Shown here piece after piece: positions 1 to 9,300 of a stretch of 57,986 nt of DNA (position 1 is its first letter; every line of letters starts with the position of its first letter). Source of the DNA: Chloroflexota bacterium (lineage in GTDB: Bacteria; Chloroflexota; Anaerolineae; UBA1429); assembly GCA_012729455.1 (NCBI GenBank), contig JAAYDC010000024.1, positions 1 through 57,986 of the forward strand, written 5' to 3'. A program made the translations under genes and the position numbers. The notes beneath the pieces were generated by a model, which was given only the letters and a program-made list of their open reading frames with translations, ran no database searches and had not been told where the DNA came from.

Positions 1-7
1 GAGATTC

Positions 8-862
8 GTGGTGCGGATGCTGGCAATAGTACCTCTGGTGCTGGGTGCCCTGCTCCCCGCTGTACCCATAATCATGTTCCTGCAATACCTAGGGATTGAT
101 TGGCTGGTCTCTGCTGTCAGCCTGCTGGCCTTCTCGGTGGCGATCCTGGTCCTGAGGATGCTGGTTGACCGGCAACGTCACTGGCCCAACCTCAGGCTGT
201 GGCTGGGCGATGTAGCCATCGGCTTTGTCGTCGCCTGCATCACCCAGGGCGTTATGCTGCTGACGGGTTGGGCTGCCGGATGGTATCGCATCGCCCCGGC
301 GGCGCTCCCCAGCGTGTTGTCCGGCGTGCTGCAGGCACTTGTGGTGTATATCATGGTTGGCATCATGGAAGAACTGATGAGCCGCGCCTGGATGCTGCCC
401 AACCTGGCGCAGTGGATGCGCGGCTTTATGCACCCTAAAGCGGCACTGTTGTTGGCGTGGTTCCTGTCGTCGGCCGTTTTTGGTGTGTTGCACATCTTTA
501 ACGATAACGCAAGCATCACCAGTACCCTGCTGCTGGTTGGGGCCGGGCTCATGCTGGGCGTCCCCATGCTGGTGATGGGCGACATCGGGTTGGCTGTAGG
601 CTTGCACATCGGTTGGAACTGGTTTATGGGAGCTGTATCGGGATTGCCCGTCTCGGGCGGTGCGGTGGGTGCCGCACTCCTGCAGACGACCGCTGTGGGC
701 CCGGAAGCGATGACCGGCGGGGCATTTGGCCCCGAAGCGGGCCTGCTGGGTGCAATCGGTATGGTGCTCTGTGTCATGATGACGCTGCTGGTAGCACGCC
801 GCCGCGGACCGCTGCGCCTGGCGGAAGAGGTGACCGACTATCAACGCGCATCGATCATATAG
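8..862 (+). CDS. CPBP-family intramembrane metalloprotease
   Basis: Polytopic membrane protein of about 284 residues. It carries the three CPBP/ABI (CAAX-protease-like) signatures: EELMSR with the glutamate pair at about residues 121-122, the His of VLHIFND at about 162, and HIGWN with His about 200 and Asn about 204. In this family these residues form the membrane-embedded metal site for peptide cleavage; the substrate here is unknown. The stretches before and between the motifs are hydrophobic and fit about seven or eight membrane segments. The start lies 8 bases from the window edge (GTG at 8, or ATG at 17), so the true N-terminus could lie upstream. It converges on the FGGY kinase gene with a 20-base gap and no clear terminator. 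Confidence 0.85.
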   Translation: MVRMLAIVPLVLGALLPAVPIIMFLQYLGIDWLVSAVSLLAFSVAILVLRMLVDRQRHWPNLRLWLGDVAIGFVVACITQGVMLLTGWAAGWYRIAPAALPSVLSGVLQALVVYIMVGIMEELMSRAWMLPNLAQWMRGFMHPKAALLLAWFLSSAVFGVLHIFNDNASITSTLLLVGAGLMLGVPMLVMGDIGLAVGLHIGWNWFMGAVSGLPVSGGAVGAALLQTTAVGPEAMTGGAFGPEAGLLGAIGMVLCVMMTLLVARRRGPLRLAEEVTDYQRASII

Positions 863-882
863 TGTGGCTAACTAAATAGCTG

Positions 883-2412
883 TCACTCGATCGTGTCGTC
901 GGTGTGAGCCGCCAGTGCTGTGTTGAGGGGTTCAAGTGTGCGATAGGCCTGGCAAAACAGACCGTAGAAGTCGTCGTAAAGCGCACTGTTGGCCGGATTG
1001 GGTTTCTCGGCCTCGCTGAGGCGCACCAACCTGGCAGCCTGCCGCAGGCTGCCAAGCAGACCAGCCCCTGTGCCGGCCGCCATAGCAGCTCCCAGCGAGG
1101 TTGCCTCAGCACTCAGCTGCGGACGCAACAGCGGCAGCTGCAGGATATCGGCCACGATCTGACGCCACAGCGCCGAACGCGCGCCGCCGCCGATGATGCG
1201 CAGGCTCTCATACTGCGTGCCCTGCGCGCGAAAGGCATCCAAGATGGCACGCAGGTTAAAGGCGACTCCTTCCAGCACCGCGCGCGCGATCTCGGCTCGC
1301 CCGTGCAGCATGCTAAGCCCCACAAAACTGCCACGCGCGGTGGTGCTCCAGTGCGGGCTGCGTTCACCCAGCAAGTAGGGCAGATAGAGCAAACCGCGCG
1401 CGCCGGGCGCCACGCCCTCAGCCAGGGCGTCCAGCTTGCGATACGGCGGGGTGCTGCCCTCGCCGCGCAGCAGGCGCTCCAGCCAGTCATAGGAGCCGCC
1501 GGCACATTGCATCGTGCCGGTCGGCAGGTAAAGCTGTGGATCAAGGTACGAAAAGGTAAAGGTACGGCGGGCCTGGTCGAACAATGGCTGCGTTGCAAGG
1601 CTGGCGATCCACGAACTCGACCCGATATACAGATAGATATCCCCCGGGGCAGCCAGACCGGCGCCAGCCGTAGCACAGGCGCCGTCGCCTCCGCCGATCA
1701 CCACCGGCGTGCCGGTGCGTAATCCGCTCTCTTGGGCGGCTGAGCGGCTTACCTGACCGATCACATCTGTGGCGGCATGCAGATCTGGCAGGAGCGCTGC
1801 GTCGAGCTCGAGGGCTTGCAGGAGCGCCTGTGACCAGCCGCCGGCAGTGAGGTCGTACAGGTTGGTACCGGAAGCATCCGAGGTGTCGGTGGCGAACACG
1901 CCGGTCAGGCGCGCGGCGATGTAATCCTTGGCCTGCAGCACATAGCGAGCACGCTGCAGCAGCTCGGGCTGATGCTTGCGCAGCCACAGGAGCTTGGCTG
2001 CGGTATAGTTGGCTCCGAAACGGTGCCCGGTAATGCCATACAGATATTTCGTACCAAGCTGAACCTCGGCAGCAGCGGCTTCATCCGCAGCGCGCTGGTC
2101 GGCCCAGATGATCGATTGGTGCAGCGGCCTAGCGCTGCCATCCACCAGGAGGCAGCTCATCATCTGGCCGGAAAACCCCACAACCGCGACATCCTCGGCA
2201 CGGTAGGGCGACTGGCTAAACAACTGCTGGTTTGCGGCACATACCGCCGCCCACCAGTCATCCGCCGATTGCTCAGCCCAGCCCGCGCGCGGGTAATAGG
2301 TGGGGTAACTGCACGAGGCGCTCGCCAACAGCTGGCCATCGGCGCCGAAAAGCGAGGCTTTGTCAGCGGTGGTGCCCAGGTCGTGCGCCAGGATCAGCTC
2401 GGGCATGCTCAC
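883..2412 (-). CDS. FGGY-family carbohydrate kinase, xylulokinase-like
   Basis: A 509-residue sugar kinase of the FGGY (ribulokinase/xylulokinase/glycerol kinase) family, which phosphorylates a sugar or polyol with ATP in the cytoplasm. The N-terminal phosphate loop LAHDLGTTADKA and the C-terminal nucleotide-binding segment IIGGGARSALWRQIVADIL are clear. Length and the W-AEQ segment near residue 45 resemble xylulokinases, but the family cannot be assigned to one sugar by eye. It is the last gene of a four-gene minus-strand operon, 35 bases after the D-2-hydroxyacid dehydrogenase. Xylulose, ribulose or another ketose is a reasonable substrate; this is inference. Confidence 0.88.
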   Translation of the reverse strand: MSMPELILAHDLGTTADKASLFGADGQLLASASCSYPTYYPRAGWAEQSADDWWAAVCAANQQLFSQSPYRAEDVAVVGFSGQMMSCLLVDGSARPLHQSIIWADQRAADEAAAAEVQLGTKYLYGITGHRFGANYTAAKLLWLRKHQPELLQRARYVLQAKDYIAARLTGVFATDTSDASGTNLYDLTAGGWSQALLQALELDAALLPDLHAATDVIGQVSRSAAQESGLRTGTPVVIGGGDGACATAGAGLAAPGDIYLYIGSSSWIASLATQPLFDQARRTFTFSYLDPQLYLPTGTMQCAGGSYDWLERLLRGEGSTPPYRKLDALAEGVAPGARGLLYLPYLLGERSPHWSTTARGSFVGLSMLHGRAEIARAVLEGVAFNLRAILDAFRAQGTQYESLRIIGGGARSALWRQIVADILQLPLLRPQLSAEATSLGAAMAAGTGAGLLGSLRQAARLVRLSEAEKPNPANSALYDDFYGLFCQAYRTLEPLNTALAAHTDDTIE

Positions 2413-2447
2413 TCCTCGGGCGAGCGACGATGCCCGCCCAACCTGTG

Positions 2448-3398
2448 TCAGTTCACGACGTTCTGCGGTTTGCCATCCATAAAGGCGCGGATGTTGGTGA
2501 CGGTCATATCCATCAGGCGTGAGCGCGCCGCAGTAGTTGCCCAGGCGATGTGCGGTGTGATCACACAGTTTTTCGCGCTCAGAAGCGGATTATCCGCCGG
2601 CGGCGGTTCCACCTCGAGCACGTCCACTCCGGCGCCGGCCAGCCTGCCCGCGTTGAGGGCGTCAGCCAGGTCCTGCGCCACCACCAGCGGCCCGCGCGAG
2701 GTGTTGATCAGGTAGGCCGTGGGCTTCATCTGCGCCAGGCGCTGAGCATTGACAATCCCGCGCGTTTCAGGGGTCAACGGGCAGTGCAGGCTGACGACGT
2801 CGCTCTCGCTAAAGAGCTGGTCCAGCTCGACGAGCTTGACCCCCTCCATCGGCTCACCGGCAAAAGAATCGTTGGCAAGTACCTTCATGCCAAAGGCCAA
2901 CGCTACCTCGGCCACTGAACGGCCGATGCGCCCAAAGCCGATAATGCCCATGGTCTTGTCAGCGATCTCGATCAACGGCCAATCCCAGAACGAAAAGTCG
3001 GGGCAGTTGGTCCAGCGTCCCTCGCGCACCGCCTTGCTGTGCTCAGCTACGTGCAGGGTCAGGTTGCAGAGGTGCGCAAAGGTCATTTGCGCCACCGATC
3101 GGGTGCCGTAGGTTGGGATATTGCAGACGGTGACGCCATGCGCGAGAGCCGCCTCGATATCCACAATGTTGAACCCCGTCGCCAGCACGCTCACCAGCTT
3201 CAGGTTGGGCAGCTGGGCGATCATCTCACTCGTGAGGGGCGCCTTGTTGAGCAGGATCACATCCGCCTCGCGGGCCGCCGCGACTGTGTCTTCCGGCGCG
3301 ATGCGGTCGTGCACGGTGAGCTCACCGAGCGCCTCGATGCCCTCCCACGAGAGGTCACCGGGGTTGAGGGTATAACCATCCAAGACAACGATTTTCAT
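2448..3398 (-). CDS. D-2-hydroxyacid dehydrogenase (NAD-dependent)
   Basis: A 316-residue protein of the D-isomer-specific 2-hydroxyacid dehydrogenase family, which interconverts 2-keto and D-2-hydroxy acids such as glyoxylate/hydroxypyruvate and glycerate. The Rossmann motif GIIGFGRIGRSVAEVAL is intact and followed by the acidic residue (ND) expected for NAD. The catalytic Arg (NTSRGPLV), Glu (DVLEVEPP) and His (TPHIAWAT) are all visible. Length is standard. The start is preceded by an AAGGAGT-type ribosome site on the minus strand. It is the third gene of the flavodoxin/UroD-like/dehydrogenase/kinase operon. An operon of dehydrogenase plus sugar kinase suggests a sugar-acid pathway, but the substrate is not determined. 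Confidence 0.9.
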   Translation of the reverse strand: MKIVVLDGYTLNPGDLSWEGIEALGELTVHDRIAPEDTVAAAREADVILLNKAPLTSEMIAQLPNLKLVSVLATGFNIVDIEAALAHGVTVCNIPTYGTRSVAQMTFAHLCNLTLHVAEHSKAVREGRWTNCPDFSFWDWPLIEIADKTMGIIGFGRIGRSVAEVALAFGMKVLANDSFAGEPMEGVKLVELDQLFSESDVVSLHCPLTPETRGIVNAQRLAQMKPTAYLINTSRGPLVVAQDLADALNAGRLAGAGVDVLEVEPPPADNPLLSAKNCVITPHIAWATTAARSRLMDMTVTNIRAFMDGKPQNVVN

Positions 3399-3416
3399 CC
3401 CATACTCCTTGTCATG

Positions 3417-3435
3417 CGCCGCACGCTGAGCGGCG
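3417..3435. other. intercistronic hairpin
   Basis: Perfect 6-bp inverted repeat CGCCGC / GCGGCG with a 7-base loop between the stop of the UroD-like gene and the start of the dehydrogenase gene. Read on the plus strand it is followed by TTTT, but the flanking genes run on the minus strand. A role in mRNA stability or differential expression within the operon is more likely than termination. Confidence 0.4.
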
Positions 3436-3437
3436 TT

Positions 3438-4511
3438 TTAACTGTGCGACCAGCGTTTGACATCGGCGAGCAGCTGCTCGGCTTCGGCCTGGGTGGGCAT
3501 ACCGGTGTGCATCAATAACCCGCGCGACGACAGCTCGCGCGTGAGGATCTCGACTTCCCAGGGGCTGACGCCGCACCACAGGCTCTTGCCGGCCGCCTGG
3601 ATGCGCTTTAACAGGTCAATCCACTGCGAGACGGGCGGCATTCCCGAGCCCGGCACCCACTGGATGGCCTTGATGGTCGGTTGGGCCAGCAGGTAATCCA
3701 GGTGCGGCAGGCATTCGGGGCCGTCCAGGTGCCAGACAATACGGTCAAACCAGGAGAGCTCTTCCTGCAGCCACTCGTCGAAAAACTCCTGAAAGGTCGC
3801 GGGGCTCATCAAGGCCATCATGTCGCACTGGTTCACGTTGCAGTAGCCGTTTCCCCAGGCGGTGCACCAGCCGCTCGAGCTGCCCTGTATCTCGGGCTTT
3901 AGGAGGTTGAAATAGCGCTGGTAAACCTCGCGCCCGACCACACGCAGCTCGTGCACAGCCTGGTGGACGCGATCGGGGTTGTCGTAAAAGTCGTAACACA
4001 GCGCCTGGCGCCCGCGCAGGGCGGATAGCGCATCCGGACCGCTGTGCGTATCGGGGAATCCTCCCAGCCAGCGCCCGGCACCCAGCTCGACGCCGCGGCT
4101 CAGCAGGCCGAACTGCAGCTGCCACCAGAGGGCAGCCTCGTCAAAGACCAGCGCGGGAGCGCTGTCCCAGTCGTGGATCAACGGGCGCACCCAGGTAGTA
4201 TCGGGCAGCAGCTCGACCTCTGCACCCAAAAAGGCGGCAAAGGCGTCTGGCCCGACGTTGGCCATAAAAATAGGCACGGCTTCACCGCCGAACCAGGTGC
4301 GCTCCATGGCCGATTCTGTGCGTGCCAGCATAAAGTCGATATCGGTCCATTGCTGCTCGAGGTCGCGCGCGGGCAGCTCTGGAGCGGGCGGGGCATCATC
4401 GCGCAGGGCTATCACCTGCAGCAGAGCGCGGTCGGCGGGTTGGTTATCCCACCAGGCATTGATGCGGGCAACGGCTTCTTCCAGGTCGGGTTTATATGCC
4501 AGAGGCAACAT
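3438..4511 (-). CDS. UroD-like (uroporphyrinogen decarboxylase / methyltransferase superfamily) protein
   Basis: A 357-residue cytoplasmic protein resembling the UroD/MtaA/MtbA superfamily of TIM-barrel proteins. True heme-pathway UroD is unlikely: the usual conserved N-terminal RQAGRY segment is absent and there is no heme gene nearby. The C-terminal half has the family pattern of an HLDGPE-like strand, then an IQWVPGSG strand and a terminal helix. Related proteins lie beside sugar-catabolic genes and are poorly characterised; some superfamily members are corrinoid-dependent methyltransferases. No corrinoid protein is encoded in the window. It is second in the operon, 15 bases after the flavodoxin-like gene. 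A second UroD-like gene lies at 15154-16254. Confidence 0.75.
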   Translation of the reverse strand: MLPLAYKPDLEEAVARINAWWDNQPADRALLQVIALRDDAPPAPELPARDLEQQWTDIDFMLARTESAMERTWFGGEAVPIFMANVGPDAFAAFLGAEVELLPDTTWVRPLIHDWDSAPALVFDEAALWWQLQFGLLSRGVELGAGRWLGGFPDTHSGPDALSALRGRQALCYDFYDNPDRVHQAVHELRVVGREVYQRYFNLLKPEIQGSSSGWCTAWGNGYCNVNQCDMMALMSPATFQEFFDEWLQEELSWFDRIVWHLDGPECLPHLDYLLAQPTIKAIQWVPGSGMPPVSQWIDLLKRIQAAGKSLWCGVSPWEVEILTRELSSRGLLMHTGMPTQAEAEQLLADVKRWSHS

Positions 4512-4526
4512 GCATTACTCCGTCGA

Positions 4527-5075
4527 TCAGGCTTTGGCGAGCAGATAACCGTAGGCTTCGAGCACCTCGACCTTGAGCGCCAGGTTTTGGCGGCGCACCG
4601 GGAAGAGGTCGTAGACGTCAAAACCGGTGGATGCCAGAGCGCGTTCCAACGCGACGCAGCAGTTGGGCGCTCCGCCGCCGCCTCCCCCGGCCACGCATAT
4701 GCCGATGGCGCGCTTGCCGCGGATGCCGGCTGAGAACTCTTCGGGGGCGCTGGTGCGGCGCAGGCGGTCAAGAAAGGCGCGCAGGCTTTCGGCCAGGTCG
4801 GCGTAATAAACTGGGGTGGCGAACAGCACCAGGTCGGCCTGGCGGATGCGCGCCTTGATGGCGGGCAGGTCATCTTCGATCACACAGCGGCCCTGGGTGC
4901 GGCAGATGCCCCAGCCGTTATCATCGCACTGGCGGCAACGCTCAATGTGCATTTCGGGCAGCAGCACTGTCTCAACGACGCCGCCGGCGGCGATGATGCC
5001 CTGCGCCACAGCATTGACGGCCTGGCTGGTCTGCCCCGCTGGGTTGCGTGCACCGGATATCGTCAGTACTTGCAT
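4527..5075 (-). CDS. flavodoxin-family NAD(P)H-dependent oxidoreductase with Cys cluster
   Basis: A 182-residue flavoprotein of the NADPH-dependent FMN reductase/iron-sulfur flavoprotein type. The FMN phosphate-binding loop SGARNPAGQTSQAV is at the N-terminus. A Cys-rich insert CRQCDDNGWGIC followed by RC at about residues 45-62 is like the segment seen in iron-sulfur flavoproteins. The FATPVYYADL strand matches the second flavin-contact loop. I chose the ATG at 5075 because an AGGAGG site sits 5 bases upstream, and because a good promoter (5101-5129) lies inside the longer open frame that extends to 5141. It is the first gene of the operon ending with the FGGY kinase. Its redox partner is unknown. 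Confidence 0.85.
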   Translation of the reverse strand: MQVLTISGARNPAGQTSQAVNAVAQGIIAAGGVVETVLLPEMHIERCRQCDDNGWGICRTQGRCVIEDDLPAIKARIRQADLVLFATPVYYADLAESLRAFLDRLRRTSAPEEFSAGIRGKRAIGICVAGGGGGGAPNCCVALERALASTGFDVYDLFPVRRQNLALKVEVLEAYGYLLAKA

Positions 5076-5100
5076 GGCTGACCTCCTAGATAGTAGCCGC

Positions 5101-5129
5101 ATTCTAACCGCATAACGCGCGGTGGGCAA
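5101..5129 (-). promoter_or_regulatory. predicted sigma70 promoter of the flavodoxin/UroD/dehydrogenase/kinase operon
   Basis: Minus strand: -35 TTGCCC (5129-5124), 17-base spacer, -10 TAGAAT (5106-5101). The start point would fall near 5094, about 20 bases before the ATG at 5075. It overlaps no gene and is divergent from the promoter at 5142-5170. Confidence 0.55.
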
Positions 5130-5141
5130 GCGGATTTGCAC

Positions 5142-5170
5142 TTGTCATCTGCGCGAGATGCTCTTATGAT
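5142..5170 (+). promoter_or_regulatory. predicted sigma70 promoter of the aldo/keto reductase gene
   Basis: Plus strand: -35 TTGTCA, 17-base spacer, -10 TATGAT (5165-5170). The predicted start near 5177 excludes translation from the ATG at 5136 and supports the TTG start at 5199. Confidence 0.6.
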
Positions 5171-5198
5171 TGTCAAAGTTTCCAACGGAGGTGATCTC

Positions 5199-6026
5199 TT
5201 GAGAGATTTGATGCCCACCATCACATTGGGACGCACCGGTCTGCAGGTGACCCGCCTGGGGATCGGCGGCGCCTACGGCAAAGAGCCCGATATGTACCGC
5301 CAAGCCCTGGATTGCGGGGTCAACTACATTGACCTGGCGCGCGAATATCTGCGGGGTGAAAACGAAAAGATCGTTGGAGAGGCCTTGAAGGGGCGCTCAC
5401 GGCAGGATGTGATCATCGCCACCAAGTCGGGCAAACGCACTGCCGAGGAGATGCGCAAGGAACTCGAGATCTCGCTGCGCGATCTGCAGACCGATTATCT
5501 CGACATCTGGCACAGCCACGCGGTGATGACGCGCGCCGAACTGGCCAGGCAGATGGGGCCCGGCGGCGGTCTGGAAGCCCAGCTCAAGGCCAAAAAGGAG
5601 GGGTTGGTGCGCTTTATCGGCGTTACCGGGCACGATTGGTCGGTGCTGCACGAGGCCCTCTCTACTGGCGTGTTTGATGTGGTGCTGTGCTGGTATAACT
5701 GCGCCATGCGCGAGCCCGAGGGTATGGTCTTTCCGGTAGCTGCAGAGCAGAATATGGGAGTGACGCTGATGAGCGTGGCGCGCTCGACGGTGTTGTACGC
5801 CAACCCGGGGGCGCCCTTCAAACCCGATGAGACCGACTTTTACCGCTACGTGCTCACCCATCCGGCTCCGCATGTGGCGATGATGGGCCTGCGGGATGTC
5901 GATCGTTTTCGCCGCACGGTGGCGGGTCTGTGCCGGAAGATGACCCTCACAGAGCCCGAGATGCGCCGCATGGAGGCCTACGGCGCTCAGTTTCGCGCCC
6001 AGGATCGCCTGACGCTACCTTTCTGA
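5199..6026 (+). CDS. aldo/keto reductase
   Basis: A 275-residue NAD(P)H-dependent aldo/keto reductase (TIM barrel). The N-terminal LGRTGLQVTRLGIGG strand is typical. The catalytic set is visible: Asp in YIDLARE, Tyr in REYLRG, Lys in IATKSGKR and His in WHSHAV. I chose TTG at 5199 because GGAGG lies 7 bases upstream and the predicted promoter precedes it; ATG at 5211 is an alternative. It lacks the C-terminal 4Fe-4S ferredoxin-like tail found in some bacterial members. It is the first gene of a short plus-strand unit with the SemiSWEET-like gene and is divergent from the dehydrogenase/kinase operon. It likely reduces or oxidises a sugar or sugar-derived aldehyde; the substrate is unknown. Four aldo/keto reductases occur in the window. 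Confidence 0.88.
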   Translation: MRDLMPTITLGRTGLQVTRLGIGGAYGKEPDMYRQALDCGVNYIDLAREYLRGENEKIVGEALKGRSRQDVIIATKSGKRTAEEMRKELEISLRDLQTDYLDIWHSHAVMTRAELARQMGPGGGLEAQLKAKKEGLVRFIGVTGHDWSVLHEALSTGVFDVVLCWYNCAMREPEGMVFPVAAEQNMGVTLMSVARSTVLYANPGAPFKPDETDFYRYVLTHPAPHVAMMGLRDVDRFRRTVAGLCRKMTLTEPEMRRMEAYGAQFRAQDRLTLPF

Positions 6027-6037
6027 CGGGGGCTGGT

Positions 6038-6325
6038 ATGAAAGAGATCCTAGAAGCTGGTATGCTGATTTGTTTTGGGATTTCGTGGCCCGTCTCGCTG
6101 CGCAAGGCCTGGCGTTCGCGCACCGCGCAGGGGGTCAGCGAGGTGTTTTTGTGGCTGATTGCGATCGGTTATGCGCTGGGCCTGGCGGGCAAACTGCTCT
6201 TTAACCCCAACTATGTGGTGGCGGTCTACGTCTTTAACCTGACGATGCTGCTCCTCAACCTGGCGGTGTTTTACCGCAACAAACGCCTCGATCGTCAGGC
6301 GCCTATGTCACCTCCTGAAGGGTGA
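6038..6325 (+). CDS. SemiSWEET/PQ-loop-like small membrane protein
   Basis: A 95-residue protein with three predicted membrane segments (about residues 7-25, 37-57 and 63-84) and a basic loop KAWRSRTAQGVS after the first. This is the size and topology of a SemiSWEET/PQ-loop half-transporter, which dimerises to carry small sugars. In place of the PQ dipeptide the first segment has SWP. The ATG at 6038 is 12 bases after the aldo/keto reductase stop and is preceded by GGGGGC, so the two are likely co-transcribed. The 3' end overlaps the end of addA on the opposite strand by 23 bases. It is the only plausible sugar carrier in the window. Confidence 0.65.
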   Translation: MKEILEAGMLICFGISWPVSLRKAWRSRTAQGVSEVFLWLIAIGYALGLAGKLLFNPNYVVAVYVFNLTMLLLNLAVFYRNKRLDRQAPMSPPEG

Positions 6326-9300
6326 CCTGGCCGGCGTCGTCCAGATAGCAGATCGCGGCGGATGGGTTGTGACCGAGCAAAGCACGCACTGCCATGATGT
6401 AACGCCCGACCTGTTTGACATACCTGTCTCGCACGGCGGCGCCATCCGGCAATGCGGCCAGCGCATCTGTCTTAAAGTCGATCACATGCCACGCCTTTCC
6501 GCGGCGGTATAGCAGATCGATATATCCGCTGCGTGAGGTGCCTTTGTAGGGTGCCAGCACGTAGGGCAGTTCATGCCAGCGTTCGTCAGCTTGGGCGATC
6601 TCTGTGTACAGCGGATGGGCTCGCAACCGCTCGAGCAGCTCAACTGCGCGCGCATATAGCGCATTGGCTTGCTCGGGCTCGATGATCCCCAAGCCACGCG
6701 AGCGCTCGCGCAGCAGCTCGGGCAAACGGGCGTCGCCGGGAAAACACCATGCCTGAATTGCCGCATGTACCAGCACGCCGGCTGCCTCAGCGGGTGCCTG
6801 GCTGGCGGGGTGGGGCATCTGCAGCCCCTCTTCAGGGGCCTCCTCAGCCTCCTGGCTCAGCGGGAGCGGTTGCCACAGGGCGTCTTTGGCCACAAAGGGC
6901 AAGGTGGCGTCGGCAGCGAGGGCTGGCAGCGGCGGTTCGCTGACGCCCTCTTCGGTCGGGCTGGCCAGCCAGATACCGGCTGTGCTGCCATTCGGCAGCT
7001 TGACATGCTGCAGCTGATCGCGCGCGAGATCAGGCAGCAGGGGCTTGAGGCTGGCAGCATCAAGTAATACACTGGCATAACCTTCTAGTGTGTATTTCGG
7101 TACCTCGCCTTTCCCATGTGTTACATGGCCGCTGATGATCAGCTTGTCGCGGGCGCGCGTGAGGGCTACATATAGCAGGCGTTTGGTTTCGGCAGCATCC
7201 TGGCGGGCTTCCTGCAGCCGCGCATAGCGTGCCACGATCTCTTTGCTCGCAGCCGGATGTACCCCATAGTCTGAAGAGATCAGCGGTCCTGTGCTGGTGC
7301 GGCGGTTTTCAGCGCGTGAAGCATCCCCCAGCACCACCACCTTGAACTCGAGCCCTTTGGCGGCATGGATCGTCATCAGCCTGATAGCGCCGATCACCTC
7401 GGCTTCAGCCTCGCTTTCGCGCACTGTGCGGCTGTTGAGGTGTTCAAGATATTCGAGCAGTTCGCGCAAGCCCAGACGCTCGTTGGGCAGGATGTCGTCA
7501 AGTAGTTTGTCGAGGTTGCGCCACAGCCTGCCGGCGGTGCCCTGGTGCGGGTCGCGCGCGAGGATGGCGCGATAATCGCTCGCTGCGATCAGCTCCTGGA
7601 GCAACTCGGCAGCACTGACGCGGTCGGCCTGATCCAGCAGGCGGCTGAGAATCTCGACCGCCCTGGCACCCGCTGTGCGGTCTGCTCCCGCCAGCAGCTC
7701 TGTGCGATGCTGCAGCGCGTACCATAGCTGCTGAGGCTGCGCGCTGGCCGAACTCCAGCGCAGCTGGTAGAGGGCAGCATCCGAGAGCCCAAATGCCGGC
7801 GAGCGCAGCGCGCCCGCCATGGCCAGGTCGTCGGCCGGGTTGGCCAGCGCGCGCAGCAGGTTGATGGTATCGCGGATCTCGGGGCGCTGATACATGCCGC
7901 GCCCCGACTGGGTGACATAAGGGATGCCCCAGCGCTCGAAAGCGTCTTCGTAGGTGCTGAAACTGCCCGAAGCACGCGCTAACAGGGCCACCTCGTGCCA
8001 CTCGCCGATTTCACCGGATGCCTTGAGGTCGGTCAGTCGGTGGGCGAGCAATTCGGCTGCATTGGGGCGGGCGTCTTCGGCTTCCCTGCCGCTGCCCAGC
8101 AGGAATTCGATGCTGGGGCTGGCAGGGGGCTCGGGGAGGGCGCCGCGGGCTGAGGTCATCGGCTCGTAAGGGATCTCGTAGGTTTGCAGGTATTCCTCAT
8201 CGTCGGCGAGGATCTGGCTGAACAGGGCGCTGGTGGCCTGCAGCAGCTCTGTATGGGTGCGATAGGTCTGGTCGAGGCGCAAACCCAGCGCGCCGGCGGG
8301 CGGATGCGGGCTTGTCAGGCTATGAAACACCCGCACGTCAGCCTGGCGGAAGCGATAGATCGATTGCTGCGCGTCGCCCACGACAAAGAGGCGCCCGGGT
8401 TTGGTGCCTGCCAAAGCCCTCACGATGCTGTATTGGCGGGCGTTGGTATCCTGAAACTCGTCCACCAACACGGCGCCGAACTCGTTTTGCCAGCTCGCGC
8501 GCACGGCGGGGTCTTCCAGCAGCTCGACAGTGCGGCTCTCCAGGCTGTCGAAATCCAGCGCGCCGCGCTCATCGAGAGCGCTCTGGTAACGGGCGATCAC
8601 CAGGCGCATGGCATCCTCGAGGGCTGGTGCCAGTTTGGGAGTGGGCGTATCTGTGGGCTTGGTATCCAGCAACGGCAACAACAGCTCGTCATGAGCAACC
8701 CGCATCTCTTTAAGCACGAGTTTCGCACGGCTGGTTTTCTTGCCTGTGTTGGTGGTCAGACAGCGCTTTAGTTCTGGCAGGCAGTGATCGAACGCAGCCA
8801 GGTCGCTGCTCTCAAGGGCTGATCGCGCAGCCCGCCACGTATCGATAAGCGCGCTGATCTGATCCGCCAGAGTCTGGTTCGCGTCGTCAACCAAATCACG
8901 GCGGGACCAACCCGACAGCTCGTTTACAGGCGCTGTCAGGCGTTCGTCGTTGCAGATGGCCAGCAATTCACCGCATACGAGCTCGTTCACGTTCTCACTG
9001 GTCATGCGCTCGAGCTTGAGCCTGGCCTTGATGCCCTCGTCCAGCGCATTGATCAAATCCCTGGGGTCGGTGGCATCCAGCAGCTCGCGGAAGCGCGGGT
9101 CTGCCGCCAGATCCTGCAGCGACGCCTCGATAACCTCGCCGCGCAGCAGGGTGGCTTCGACCTCTTCATAAGCCCCAAACGCGGGATCGATGCGTGCCTC
9201 GGCGGGGTGCGCGCGCAGGATCTCGGCGCACAGCGAATGGATCGTGCTGATGCGCGCGGCATCCAGCTTGAATACGAGGTCTCGCCAGCGGGCGCACTCG

